From Ursus arctos (lineage: Eukaryota > Chordata > Mammalia > Carnivora > Ursidae): a DNA stretch of 64,000 bases. The position numbers and the translations under genes are program-made. Positions 37,029 to 48,139 of the stretch are shown here, piece by piece. The notes beneath the pieces were generated by a model. That model did no database searches. It was given only the letters and a program-made list of their open reading frames with translations, and was not told where the DNA came from. The stretch covers positions 32,190,475-32,254,474 of the forward strand of contig NW_026622808.1 in NCBI RefSeq assembly GCF_023065955.2, in the 5' to 3' direction. How positions within the stretch are numbered: the stretch's first letter is position 1; every line of letters begins with the position of its first letter.

Positions 37029-37519
37029 ATCACAGATCTAAATGTATGAGTTAAAACTTTGAAATATCTACAACTGCCCTGCTCAATACAGTAGCATGTG
37101 GCTACTGAGCACTTGAAATGTGGCTTCTATAGATTTAGATGTGCTGTAAGTATAAATTACACATTAAATTTTGAAGACTGAGTACCAAAAAAAAAGGTAA
37201 AATATTTCATCATTGAATTTTTATACCACTTAGATGTTGAAATGGTATTATTTGAAGATATTAGGTTACAAAAATCATATTATTAGAATTAAGTTCACCT
37301 TTTAAAGAAATTTTGGCTGTTAAAAAATTTTAAATTACATATGTGTCTTACATGATATTTATTTAATGGTGCTGGCCTAGAGGTAAACACAGGAGAAAGT
37401 CTTATTGACCTTGCAAAGATTTTTTTAAATAGGGCATGAGAAGAATGAATCACAAGAGAAAAAAATTATAAACTAGATTCTTCAAAATTAAAAACTTTTG
37501 CTTTTTAAAAACTACCATT

Positions 37520-37727
37520 AAGAAGGTGAAGGGGCAAGGGAGGTGGATGGGGAAAGGCTAGATGGGTAATGAGGATTAAGGAAGGTACTTGTTATGATGA
37601 GCACTGGGTGTTATATGTCAGTGATGAATCACTGAGTTCTACTCCTGAAACCAATATTACACTGTGTGTTAACTAACCAGAATTTAAATAAAAGTTTGGA
37701 AAGAAAAAAGAATTAAAAAAAGAAAAG
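37520..37727 (+). mobile_element. L1 3' end
   Basis: GATGAGCACTGGGTGTTATATG, ATCACTGAGTTCTACTCC, ACCAATATTACACTGTGTG and an AAATAAAAG tail match the carnivore L1 3' end. Nested in the older L1. Confidence 0.65.
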
Positions 37728-37732
37728 AAAAT

Positions 37733-37927
37733 GGGTCACCTGGGTGGCTCAACCGGTTAAGAGTCTGCCTTTGGCTCAGATCATGATCCCAGAGTCCTGG
37801 GATCAAGCCCTGTGTCAGGCTCCCTGCTCAGCAGGGAGTCTGCTTTTCCCTCTACCCCTCCCCCTGCTCGTGCTCTTTCTTGCTCGCTCTCTCTCTCTCT
37901 CAAATAAAATAAAATCTCTTAAAAAAT
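37733..37927 (+). mobile_element. SINEC
   Basis: Head GGGTCACCTGGGTGGCTCAA. Flanking AAGAAAAGAAAATG / AAGAAAAGGAAATG. Confidence 0.92.
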
Positions 37928-38894
37928 AAAAAAAGAAAAGGAAATGAAGAGACAAGCCACAGCCACAGATTGGGAGAAATATTTGCCAATCATTTGTCTG
38001 ATAAATGATTTGTAGTCAGAACACATAAAGAACGCTTACAACTCAATAATAAGAAACCAAACTACCTAATTGTAAATAGGGCAAAAGATTTGCAGAAACT
38101 TCATCAAAAAAACATATGGATGGCAAGTAGTCACAGGAAAAAGATGCTCAACATCGTTAGACTTTGGGCAAATGCAAATTAAAACCAAAATGAATTACCA
38201 CTTCAAAATGAATTACCCACTAGAATTGTTAAAATTAAAATGACTGTTGATACTAAATGTTGATGAGGATGTGGAACAACTGGAATTCTACTCCATTGCT
38301 GGGGGAATGCAAAATGGTAGAGCCATTTTTAAGAACAGTTTGGCAGTTTTTTTAGACATACATATACCACATGACTAAGCAATTCCATAAAAACATATGT
38401 CCACACAAAGACTTGTATAAGAATGTTCATTGCAGCTTTATTCATAACTGTCCCAAACTGGAAAGACCTCAAATGTCCCTCAACGGGTGAATGGAAAGAC
38501 AAATTATGGTACATCCATACAGTGAAATACTACTCAGTAATAAAAAGGAACTATCTGCTGACACATTCAACATGAAAAAATCTCAAAAACATTAGCCTAA
38601 GAGAAATAAGTCAGACACGAAAGACAACCTGTTATACGATTTCATTTATCTGAAATTCTAGAAAAGGAATTTCTGTAGTGTTAAAAAGCAAATCAGGAGT
38701 TTCCAAGAATAAGTGGGTGGAGCAGTGAATTCACTAAAACTATAAATGAGGGAACTTCCTGGGGTGATGGAAATGCCCTATACTACGATTCTATGACTGT
38801 AGGGATGGCTATAAAACTCCAGAATTGTACACCTGGTGATTTTATTATATGTAAAATATACTGTAACAAAGCTGACCAAAACAGACCAACATAA

Positions 38895-39005
38895 AGCACA
38901 GTTTCTGACTCCCAAGAACTTGCATTTCTAATAATTCCTATCAAATTCCCAGATGACGCTGATGCTGCTGTTCCTGGGACCTCACCTGGAGACCCTTGTC
39001 TAGAG
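38895..39005 (+). mobile_element. MER5-like element, right part
   Basis: Contains CTTGCATTTCTAATAATTCC and GATGACGCTGATGCTGCTG, typical of a MER5 right half, resuming after the L1 insertion. Confidence 0.5.
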
Positions 39006-40401
39006 ACAGTGCCAAAACGGGTCTAGAATTAGCTGAGATCATCTTAATTCTTGCCCATTCTGGGGAGCCACCCAGCACTCCTATCTTCAAGAAGGCAGAC
39101 ACTCCAGAAAACACTGCAGCTTCTCATACCTTCTCATATACCTCCTGAAGGCCTGGGGCTTTCAGAATGAACTAGAGGTCCTTTGGGAGTAAATTATAGC
39201 ACCTCAGGTTCAGAAGCAAATCTGACCTGTCAACATGTTCCCATTTCTGCAATTCAGCCCCACATTCTTAACAGACCAGAACACCTGCCCTGGAACACAG
39301 CTCACACCCACAGGCCCTTGCTCATGTTGTTCTTTTGTCCGGAAAGACCTTTCCCTGACTTCAACTGCTGAAGCTGCACTTATTCTAAGCCCAGCCCAAA
39401 TGGTATTTCCCTCACAGAACCATACGGAATACTTCCTTTCCTACATTCTCACTAACAGTCATGTGTTCCTTCATTACAGTGCTTTATCTAGTCCTACCTG
39501 TGTATCTTAATGTCTATAGAGAAGTAAACCAATTTTTAACTGAAGGAATTATTAACAGTAGGGGTACCTAGAAAACAAAGGCATTTGGAGATGCCACTCA
39601 GACATAGTTGTTTTTTTAGTCCCTTTTCTCTGGGAGTTTCTCTCTCTCCTTCTGTGACAATAAGCCTGATTAGTCCTTGTAGGCTGGTTGGGCCAACTCT
39701 ACCCACTGGCCCCAGGGATGGGCTCAGGATTTAGGTTTGACCAATCTGAGCCTTTCCTCCTCCCAGCCCCAGCTCTGGGTTCATGATGGGAACATTACCA
39801 AACCCAGACCAACCAGATATCTTGCCAGTGTTCTTGCCAGAATCACAGGCAGAGAAGTTTACACCTGGAAGTTTTCACATATAATTAAAGATGCAAACAT
39901 AGTAGACAAGGAAAATTATTACACAATACTCATCACAATGACCCAGGCCACTGTGTGGTGATCCTTACAGCACCCAAAAATAACATGAGAGAAAGGCACA
40001 AAGGAAACATTAAAGACAACTTACAAATCTGGTCAATCACTGAAGACTGAAGAGACTGGCTTATGTTGGATTAGCTAAGAGGGCACCTTCGTGCCAAATA
40101 TAGAAGGTAAAGGGCACAACCCTTCGACCTTCTCCAGGCTTTAGCACTAATGGATGAAGCTTACTCAAGGGTCAAAAGAGAATGATGTCCAAAAGAACAA
40201 ATACCAGAAACCAGCGAAAGGGGAATGGAGGCAAGAGATGTGCATGTGTCCACGAAATGAACATCAGTGGGCTTCAGAGGACTCTGCAGGAGATGTGCTC
40301 TAGTAGCTGGCAACAGGAGCTCCCAAAGGGAGAGGACAAGGGATGCACTAGTCCTTCAGGAGGGGACTCGCAGGAAAGAAGCTGCACGGGGACCTGCTCA
40401 C

Positions 40402-40476
40402 CTGCGTGATTATGCGCTCTCCGTCCTTATAGACCTTCTCTCCTATTACATCCACAATCTTCATTCGTTCTGACAC
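40402..40476 (-). CDS. PRKAR2A: PRKAR2A exon: start of cAMP-binding domain B
   Basis: 75-nt, phase-0 exon of 25 codons: [25 protein letters not shown] (split here as [14 protein letters not shown] and [11 protein letters not shown]). It encodes the first helix and beta strands of cAMP domain B and is identical to the human sequence as I recall it. The acceptor is TTCCAG|GTGTC and the donor is CAG|GTGAGC. The next intron downstream is about 9 kb. Confidence 0.97.
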
Positions 40477-40634
40477 CTGGAACAATGGACATACCCATAA
40501 ACTACAAGGAAAAGACCTCAATTGAAAGTCACAAATAATACCTAAACAACACAGAAACGGGTTAGAATAGTCCAATTTGAAAATTTAATAGATTAGTTTT
40601 AAATCTTAAATCTCTATAAACAGACTCTTATTCA

Positions 40635-40748
<114 letters not shown>

Positions 40749-41301
40749 CTACAAGAAAGAACAAGAAAATTCCGGTAAATGCCTCTGTGACAGAACACCT
40801 ATGGTTTAATTAACTGGATGACAGCAAAAATTAGAGGACTATGGAATGTACTGGGCCAACTGAGTGTTTAATGACATTTTAATCTGAGTCATCACTGGAA
40901 GAGAAAGACTGGCAGCCTGTGTCAGACAGATGTCCCCCGTGTAACTGCTTGCTCTCTAGCACTCCATGACTGCCACCTATGGGTCATAAGCAGAATACAA
41001 AATACAAAACTCCCAAACACTTGCAAGCTCACAGCCACTGTTCAATGTGAAAACATGCACCTTTGAAAAAAAGAGATAAAACAATGAGAGGGCTCTTGCC
41101 CTGACGGACTTTACAGTCTCAATGGGGAGACAATACAAAATATCTGGGAATAAAAAAATCTACAGTCCAAGACAGCATATGAAATGTGCTAGGTGAACGA
41201 TAAAGACAAGAGAAGAGCCACAGGAATTCTGAGGAGGGAGAGAGAGATCACAGTAGGCTGGAGTGATCAAGGATATTTTTGTTGTAAAAATACAAATTTT
41301 G

Positions 41302-41435
41302 GCGGCACGCCTGGGTGGCTTAGTTGATTAAGCGTCCAACTCTTGATCTCAGCTCAGGTCTTGATCTCAGGGTCATGAGCTCAAGCCCCATGTTGCGCTC
41401 CACACTGGGTGTGGAGCCTACCTAAAAAAACAAAA
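41302..41435 (+). mobile_element. SINEC, short subtype
   Basis: GCACGCCTGGGTGGCTTAGT to GTGGAGCCTACCTAAAA. The tail grew into a (TG)n tract. Confidence 0.9.
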
Positions 41436-41460
41436 ATGTGTGTGTGTGTGTGTGTGTGTG
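41436..41460. repeat. (TG)n microsatellite
   Basis: Twelve TG units grown from the tail of the SINE at 41,302, followed by TATATA-rich sequence. Confidence 0.9.
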
Positions 41461-41819
41461 ATTTTGTATATACAAATACGTGTGTATATATATTATATAA
41501 ATATATAAGTTTATAAAATTCAAAAACTATAAATTTGGGAGGGGACCTGAAAGAGGGGGAGGATTTAAATAAATGGAAAGAGAGAGGAGGAAACTCAAGA
41601 TGGAAGGCAGGAATGTGAACGGTCCCTTGACCCCAGCAAGTCATGGATTCAGATCAGGAGATATCTAACCAGAGCTACCGTCAGGTCCCTCTCAAATATG
41701 TGTACATACGTGTGGGGAGGGACACAGAGCCAGGAGAATGTTAATTGCTTAGTTTTAGGTTTCTTGTATCTAAGTTAATTATACCTCTTGTCCACCTCAG
41801 GCTGTCAGGAGTGGAAAGG

Positions 41820-41844
41820 TGTTTGTTTGTTTGTTTGTTTGTTT
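41820..41844. repeat. (GTTT)n microsatellite
   Basis: Six GTTT units. Confidence 0.9.
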
Positions 41845-41989
41845 CCTTTGAAAGCACATAATGAAATCCTCAAGGCTGGCAAAACGAAACATAGCAAGGT
41901 AAGGACATGTTTAACTCTAAGTATTCCCTATGATGGGGCAGTAGTGGGGTAGAGAAATCACATAGAAGACAACGAATTGAGATGTCTAG

Positions 41990-42059
41990 ATGGGTTTCAT
42001 TGGCTCATATTCCATTAGCTACAGATGAGTTTCATTGGCTCACATTCCATTAGCTACAG
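41990..42059 (+). repeat. 35-bp tandem duplication
   Basis: Two adjacent copies of GATGRGTTTCATTGGCTCAY plus ATTCCATTAGCTACA, differing at two positions. It lies 190 bp left of inverted duplication 1. Confidence 0.9.
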
Positions 42060-42252
42060 AATTCCCAGCCCCTATCCCATACCATGTTTCATCTGCCTTA
42101 CAAGAGAGTCACTTACTACACCCTATTCCCCTAGTACGAGCTATGGCAGACTCCAAACCTCCCTCTGAACTGCTGTACAAATCGTCTGCTCTTCAGCATA
42201 GAGCCCGATTCTGCTGCATTTCTTCTCCATCTGTCTGCTTGAAAAGAACCAT

Positions 42253-42759
42253 TCACTCTCTGACTGCTCTAATGGGCCGCATGATTTGCTACTACTTTTT
42301 TAAAGTCCAAGGTTAGCGATGTATCATTTAAAATGTGACTGTTACACTTTGGAATATTATTCTATTATCTTTAGAATTCAATTTCTACCTGTTTTCTGGG
42401 CCAATCTAGACATGAGTGCTATGGAAAGAGGACTGTCAAAAGTGAGAAAATGGGAATTATAAAGTCCTCTTCCTTCTATTTGAGTAACCATTACCAAAAA
42501 ATATTTTTAATCCAGTCATCTGTTGAAGGGCATCTCGGATTAAAAATATTTTTAATATTTTAATAATAACCTTTGACTGTCCTCTTTCCATAGCACTCAT
42601 GCCGAGATTGGCCCAGAAAACAGGTAGAAATTGAATTCTAAAGATAATGGAATAATATTCCAAAGTGTAACAGTCACATTTTAAATGATACATCGCTAAC
42701 CTTGGACTTTAAAAAAGTAGTAGCAAATCATGCGGCCCATTAGAGCAGTCAGAGAGTGA
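42253..42759. repeat. Inverted duplication 1 (189-bp arms, 129-bp spacer)
   Basis: Arms 42,253-42,441 and 42,571-42,759 are reverse complements with no indels (paired coordinates sum to 85,012) and about five mismatches, e.g. near 42,408-42,411/42,601-42,604. The spacer has its own 17-bp inverted repeat around AAAAATATTTTTAATCC (42,496-42,512 and 42,537-42,553). An L1 3' end begins at the first base after the right arm. Confidence 0.92.
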
Positions 42760-43210
42760 TTAAGAAGCTGTGGTCCATATATACAATGGAATATTACTCA
42801 GCCATCAAAAAGAACGATTTCACAACATTTGCAGCAACATGGACGGGACTGGAGGAGATAATGCTAAGTGAAATAAGTCAAGCAGAGAAAGACAATTATC
42901 ATATGGTTTCACTCATTTATGGTACATAAGAAGTAGGAAGATCGGTAGGAGAAGAAAGGGAAGAAGGAAGGGGGGGTAAAAAGAAGGCGGAATGAACCAT
43001 GAGAGACTATGGACTCTGGGAAACAAATTGAGGGCTTTAGAGGGGAGGGGGGTGGAAGATCGGGATAGGCCAGTGATGGGTATTAAGGAGGGCACGTATT
43101 GCATGGTGCACTGGGTGTTATACGCAAGTAATGAATCATGGAACATTACATCAAAAACTAGGGATGTACTGTATGGTGACTAACATAACATAATAAAAAA
43201 TATTATTAAA
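42760..43210 (+). mobile_element. 5'-truncated L1 3' end
   Basis: Begins ATTAAGAAGCTGTGGTCC, then the standard ORF2-end/3' UTR sequence (TGGAATATTACTCAGCC, GGGTGTTATACGCAAGTAATG) and an A-rich end. Its first base abuts the right arm of inverted duplication 1. Confidence 0.85.
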
Positions 43211-43721
43211 AAATACATATTTGTATTTTTAAAATCCCTCTACAATGGTACAAAGATTGCTACAATTGCAATATCAAACTATTTCTAGATGAAGAGAAAA
43301 CTGGTATCTCTCAAAATGGCTTATTTATTTGCATTCCAACCCTTTCTACACATACTTCCACCCTTCCCGGAGCTCTCGCGCTGTGCCCACCTGGCTCCTG
43401 TGGCTGTGGATAGTGTGCAAAAGCATCAGACATTACCCCAGCTTTCGGGGAGCTTCCAATGGAGCTGTGAAGAGGAAACGCCCACTGTGAAATAGTGGCT
43501 CCTTCAGGCAGCAAATGTTTAGAGTCAAGCCTGAAGTTCAAAAGAGAAAAGGAATACTGTGCCTTCCCCTGATTGCAAGTGTTTCCTAAGAAAATTTCTA
43601 TTGACTTTCACTTTTGCAAGAGAGAATGGGAGCAGAGACTGAGTGCAGTGGTCATGGTGGCAGATGCCCCCAGGAAGAGCAGGAATGCAGAGAAATTTGC
43701 AGAAACTCAAGTGACAACACC

Positions 43722-44791
43722 AAGTCCTCCCTGCTTTGGCCTCACAAGGCATTTCTGAGGCCTTGGAAGGTACAAAAAGTCAGGCTGTAGAGGACCCTCT
43801 GGGAGTCACTTTCCTGGAGGTGGTACTAAAGCTTTTGAGGGGGTTTGGGCTATAAAGCGCATGAACAAAGCAGGAGAAAAGCAGAGGCCAGAAGGGCATC
43901 TTGATAGGATGTGAAGCAAAAACTGATAGAACTGAAAGGAGAAATAGACAAATCCACAGTTATAGTTGCAGACTTTAACACTTCTCTCTCAAGAGTTGGT
44001 GGAACAATTAGAAAACCAGGAAGGATATAGAAGAACTTAACCACACCATCAGCCAAAAAGATCTAATTGAAATTTATAGAACACTCCATACAACAACAGT
44101 AGAGTACCCATTCTTTTTAAGCCCATGGAACATTCACCAAGATAGACCATATCCTGGCATATAAAATGAAGCTTAACACATTTAAAAGAATTGAAATCAG
44201 ACAGCGTATTCTCTAACCACAATGGAATAAATCCAGAAATCAGTAACAGGTAACAGGAAAATCTCCAAACACTTGGAAATTAAATAGCACATCCCTTAAG
44301 AATCTCTAAGTCAAAGAGAAAGTTGCAATAGAATTTTTTTTTTTAAACAAACTGAACTGTAAAACCACCTGGCCCATGGTTGGGGTCTGAGAATTCAATA
44401 GATGGACATGAGAGAGGCAGTGCCCTTGGAGTCTGGCAAAAGGTAGGGGCTTACGGAATGGGACACCTGCGCCTCCATGGTTGTGGTGCTACTATCACCA
44501 TTCTCTTCCTGAAGCTCCCTCTCCTGAGATCCCTGCCTTGTCTTTCTGCTTCCTAGCCTTACCTTTTGCAGTCTTTTCTTCCTTTCCCTACTGTCCTTAA
44601 GCATCCTATCAAGATGCCCTTCTGGCCTCTGCTTTTCTCCTGCTTTGTTCATGCGCTTTATAGCCCAAACCCCCTCAAAAGCTTTAGTACCACCTCCAGG
44701 AAAGTGACTCCCAGAGGGTCCTCTACAGCCTGACTTTTTGTACCTTCCAAGGCCTCAGAAATGCCTTGTGAGGCCAAAGCAGGGAGGACTT
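43722..44791. repeat. Inverted duplication 2 (190-bp perfect arms, 690-bp spacer)
   Basis: Arms 43,722-43,911 and 44,602-44,791 are exact reverse complements by eye over 190 bp (paired coordinates sum to 88,513). The spacer starts with an L1 ORF2 fragment in plus orientation (43,912 to about 44,335) and ends with sequence I cannot assign. L1-derived sequence in the opposite orientation begins right after the right arm. Confidence 0.93.
43912..44335 (+). mobile_element. L1 ORF2 endonuclease-region fragment
   Basis: AGGAGAAATAGACAAATCCAC, TTATAGAACACTCCATACAAC and ATTCACCAAGATAGACCATA match the L1 endonuclease-domain region. It carries indels, is non-coding, and lies inside inverted duplication 2. 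Confidence 0.75.
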
Positions 44792-46504
44792 TGAAGCTCT
44801 GTTGTTTGCTGTATACATACTTAGAGCTGCTATGTCTTCTTAGTAGATTAACCCCTTCATTATTATGTAATGTTCCTCTTTGTCCCTGGTAACTTTCTTT
44901 GCTATGAAGTCTATCTAATCTGATATCAATACAATTACTCCTGCTTTCTTCTGGTTTATGTTTGCATGGTATATATATAATTCTATCTTTTTACTTTCAA
45001 CCTACCTATATCATTATGTTTGAGTGAGGCTGGTGCAGACAGAATAGAGTTAGGTCATCAAAAAAATCTATGTGACTTGTCTCTGTCATTTAGTTGGTAT
45101 AATTAGATCATTATATTTACAGTAATTATTCATACATTAGGGCTTAAGTCTACCACTTTACTATATGTTTTCTGCTATTCCTCTGTTTTTTGTTCCTTCA
45201 TTTCATTTTCCTGTATTCCTATGGTTTACTTGAACACTTTTTAGAATTTTGATTTATAGAGCTTTTGAATACATCCCTTTGTACCGATTATTTTATTGGT
45301 TGCTCTAGGTGTTATATTTATATATGTAATTTATCATGATCTACTGATGTCAACGTTTTAGTAGTTGGAATAAAGTGTAGAACCTTTACTTCCCTTTCGG
45401 CCCCTTTACCCTCCCCATCTTTAGACTATCATTGTCTTAAATATTTCCTCTATATACCCTGAGAACCACATCAGACAATAATTTTGCTTTAAGCATCTAA
45501 TTTAGAAAATTTAGAAATTTTTTAGATTTAGAAAATTCAAAAGGATAGCCTTTTATATCTCCCCATATTTTGCTTTTTCTGTTGTTCTTTCTTCCTTCTT
45601 CATGTTCCAAATGTCCTTCTTTTATCACTTCCTTTCTGTTTGAAGAACTTCCTTTTGCCATTTTTTCGAGGTAGTCCTGCTGGTAACAAAGTCTCTTAGT
45701 TTTCTTTGATATGAACATATCTTCATTCCTGCAGGATATTCTCACTAGGCATAGAGTGAGCCGATAGTTTTTTTTTTCAACACTGAAAAATGCTGTGCCA
45801 CTTCCTTCTGGCCTTCATGGCCAGGAAATCTGGTATCATTCAAACTGTTGTTCCCTTACAGGTAATGCATTTTTTTCTCTCTTGGCATAGATTTCTTTGT
45901 GTTTATACAATTTGGAGTTCACTCAGTCTTTTTTTAATCTGTAGGTTTATTGTTTCATCCAATTTTGGGAAGTTTTCAACTATTATTTCTTTGAAGAATC
46001 TTTTAGTTCTATACTCTTTCCCCTCTCCTTCTAGGATTCTATTGATACAAATATTATATCTTTTGTTATTATCCCACACACTCTGTTCACTTCATTTCAG
46101 TTTGTTTTCTTTCTGTTGTCCAGACCAGGTAATCTCTATTTTTCTACCTTCAAGTTCACAGATATTTTTCCTCTCTCATATTCATTCTGCTCTTGAGCCC
46201 ATTCAGTAAGTTTTTATTTTGGTCATTTTATTTTTCAGTTCTAAAATTTTCCATTTGGATCTTCTTTCTATCTTCTATTTCTCCATTGAGACCTTCTATT
46301 TTTTCTTCATCTTTTTCAAGTGTGTCCATAATTGCTTGTTGATGGCTTATATTATTGATTATATGATAACTGCTTTAAATCCTTGTCAGTTAATTGCAAT
46401 ATCTTTGTCATCTTGGTATTGCATCTGTTGACTGTCTTTTCTCACTCAGGTTGAGAATTTCCCTGTTCTACGTATAACAAGTGTTTTTCTTTCTTTTTCT
46501 TTTT

Positions 46505-46718
46505 ATTTATTTATTAAAAAAATTTTTTTTAAAGATTTTATTTATTCATTTGACAGAGATAGAGACAGCCGCGAGAGAGGGAACACAAGCAGGCGGAGTG
46601 GGAGAGGAAGAAGCAGGCTCCCAGAGGAGAAGCCTGATGTGGGGCTCGATCCCAGGACTCCGGGATCACGCCCTGAGCCGAAGGCAGACGCTTAACAACT
46701 GAGACACCCAGGCACCCC
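46505..46718 (-). mobile_element. SINEC (left of a minus-strand pair)
   Basis: Young subtype ending ACACCCAGGCACCCC, inserted into the T-rich tail of the next copy. Confidence 0.93.
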
Positions 46719-46925
46719 TCTTTTTCTTTTTTTAAAGATTTTATTTATCTATTTGAGAGTGAGCGAGCAAGAGGGAGCATGAGCAGGGGGCGGGGAGGGC
46801 AGAGGGAGAGGGAGAAGTAGGCTCCCACTGAGCAGGGAGCCTGATATGGGGCTCCATCCCAGGACCCCGGGATCATGACCTGAGCCAAAGGCAGCCCTTA
46901 ACCGACTGAGCCACCCAGGCACCCC
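46719..46925 (-). mobile_element. SINEC (right of pair)
   Basis: Ends GCCACCCAGGCACCCC. The outer flanks AACAAGTGTTTTTCT and AATAAGTGGTTTTCT (46,468 and 46,926 regions) are its decayed duplication. Confidence 0.92.
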
Positions 46926-47561
46926 AATAAGTGGTTTTCTATTGTCTCTCTGACATTTGGGGTATTATGTTGTGAAATTATGTATCCAATTTAATCTTCT
47001 TTTGCAGGCACTCTACTAGGTATGGTGTGCAAGTACACGTGGAAGTGAATGCTCTGCTCCCCTCTGGACTCAACTGACACAACCCTGGCAGGGAAAGTGG
47101 AATGCCAACTAGTGACACTACATATCATCTCATTTTGCCTCTTTGCTGCTCGGTGAGGCTGTAAGTTCAGCTTGCTGCTAGCCCCAGTGACGCTGTGGGG
47201 AGGAAGAAGCAGTTTTTCCTCTGGTATTTGGCTGGAATAGGGTGATATTATCTGTTTTGCTAGGCTGACCTTTTCCTGGTCCTTTAGCTAAAGGGGTCAG
47301 GCTTTTCTTGGGTTTGTTTTTGTATGTACTTGGTTGGTGGATCTAGGTTGTAGGCTTTTCCAGAACACCATCTGGGACTCACTCTCTTGTCCTTCTTTAA
47401 GTCCCAAGATCCCTAGCCATTCCACTTTCTCCTTTCCATCTTCCAGGGTCTTCCTAAGTTTGTTTATTGTATGTTATCTGGACTTCTATAGTTTTAAGAG
47501 AGGAAACTAGTGAGGAATGGGGCTATTTCACCTTGACCTGGACCAGCAGTTGTCATCAATA

Positions 47562-47661
47562 CTTTTTTTTTTAAGTTGACTCCATACCCAATGTGGGGCT
47601 CAAACTCACAACCTTGAGATCAAGAGTCATATGCTCTACTGACTGAGCCAGCCAGGTGCCC
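47562..47661 (-). mobile_element. SINEC, short subtype
   Basis: Reverse copy ending GCCAGCCAGGTGCCCTGG. Flanks TCATCAATACTTTT / GCATCAGTACATTTT. Confidence 0.88.
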
Positions 47662-47730
47662 TGGCATCAGTACATTTTAAAACTGAGTTTATTTCCCCCA
47701 TTACTTATTGATCTATGAGCTATCCTTGAG

Positions 47731-47909
47731 GTTTTCTTTCTTTCTTTTTTTTTTTTTTAAGAGAGAGAGAGATGGAAAGCAAGTGAGCATGCAAGTGGGG
47801 GGCAGAGGGAGAGAGAGAATCTTAAGCAAGGCGTGCACAGCCCTGAGATCATGACCTGAGCCAAAATCAAGAGTCGGATGCTCAACCAACTGAGCCACCC
47901 AGGAGCCCC
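47731..47909 (-). mobile_element. SINEC (first of two at one site)
   Basis: Between target copies TATCCTTGAG at 47,721-47,730 and 47,910-47,919. Older subtype. Confidence 0.92.
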
Positions 47910-47919
47910 TATCCTTGAG

Positions 47920-48139
47920 TTGTTTATTTGTTTCGTTTTGTTTTTGTTTTTAATATTTTATTTATTTATTTGACAGAGATAGAGACAACCAGCGAGAGGG
48001 GGAACACAAGCAGGGGGAGTGGGAGAGGAAGAAGCAGGCTCCCAGAGGTGGAGCCCGACACAGGGCTCAATCCCAGGACTCCGGGATCACGCCCTGAGCC
48101 GAAGGCAGATGCTTAACAACTGAGTCACCCAGGCCCCCC
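47920..48139 (-). mobile_element. SINEC (second of two at one site)
   Basis: Between TATCCTTGAG at 47,910-47,919 and 48,140-48,149. Young subtype with CGGGATCACGCCCTGAGCC. Confidence 0.93.

Larger units (their letters stand above)
34408..38890 (+). mobile_element. Old, 5'-truncated L1 with nested insertions
   Basis: Starts in ORF2 (AAAGACATCACAAGGAGAG, CTACAGACCAATATCC), continues through reverse-transcriptase-region sequence to about 35,340, resumes after the solo LTR at 36,491 (ATTCAACATATTCCCAATT) and ends with the 3' region near 38,890. Insertions: SINEs at 35,339, 36,921 and 37,733, the LTR, and probably a second L1 3' end at 37.52-37.73 kb. Antisense to PRKAR2A; coding capacity lost. 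Confidence 0.8.
31398..40401 (-). other. PRKAR2A: PRKAR2A intron, 9.0 kb
   Basis: Dominated by an old L1 (34.4-38.9 kb, antisense to the gene) with nested LTR and SINE insertions. The stretch 31.9-33.3 kb contains an ancient mammalian repeat, and 39.0-40.2 kb looks unique with no feature I can name. Confidence 0.9.
44792..47545 (-). mobile_element. Decayed L1-derived block
   Basis: T-rich plus strand with L1M-like motifs: TTGTCCCTGGTAACTTTC, TTCAACCTACCTATATCATT, AGTTCTAAAATTTTCCATTT, TAAATCCTTGTCAG. Two SINECs interrupt it at 46,505-46,925. Strand is inferred from base composition only. Confidence 0.55.

Noticed and set aside
44395..44652. 85-codon charged minus-strand frame inside inverted duplication 2
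   Set aside because: Part of it is the duplicated arm, no start context or homology, low-complexity Arg/Lys/Glu composition.
45790..46209. 139-codon plus-strand hydrophobic frame
   Set aside because: Antisense reading of T-rich decayed L1; the Phe/Leu/Ser-rich product reflects composition.
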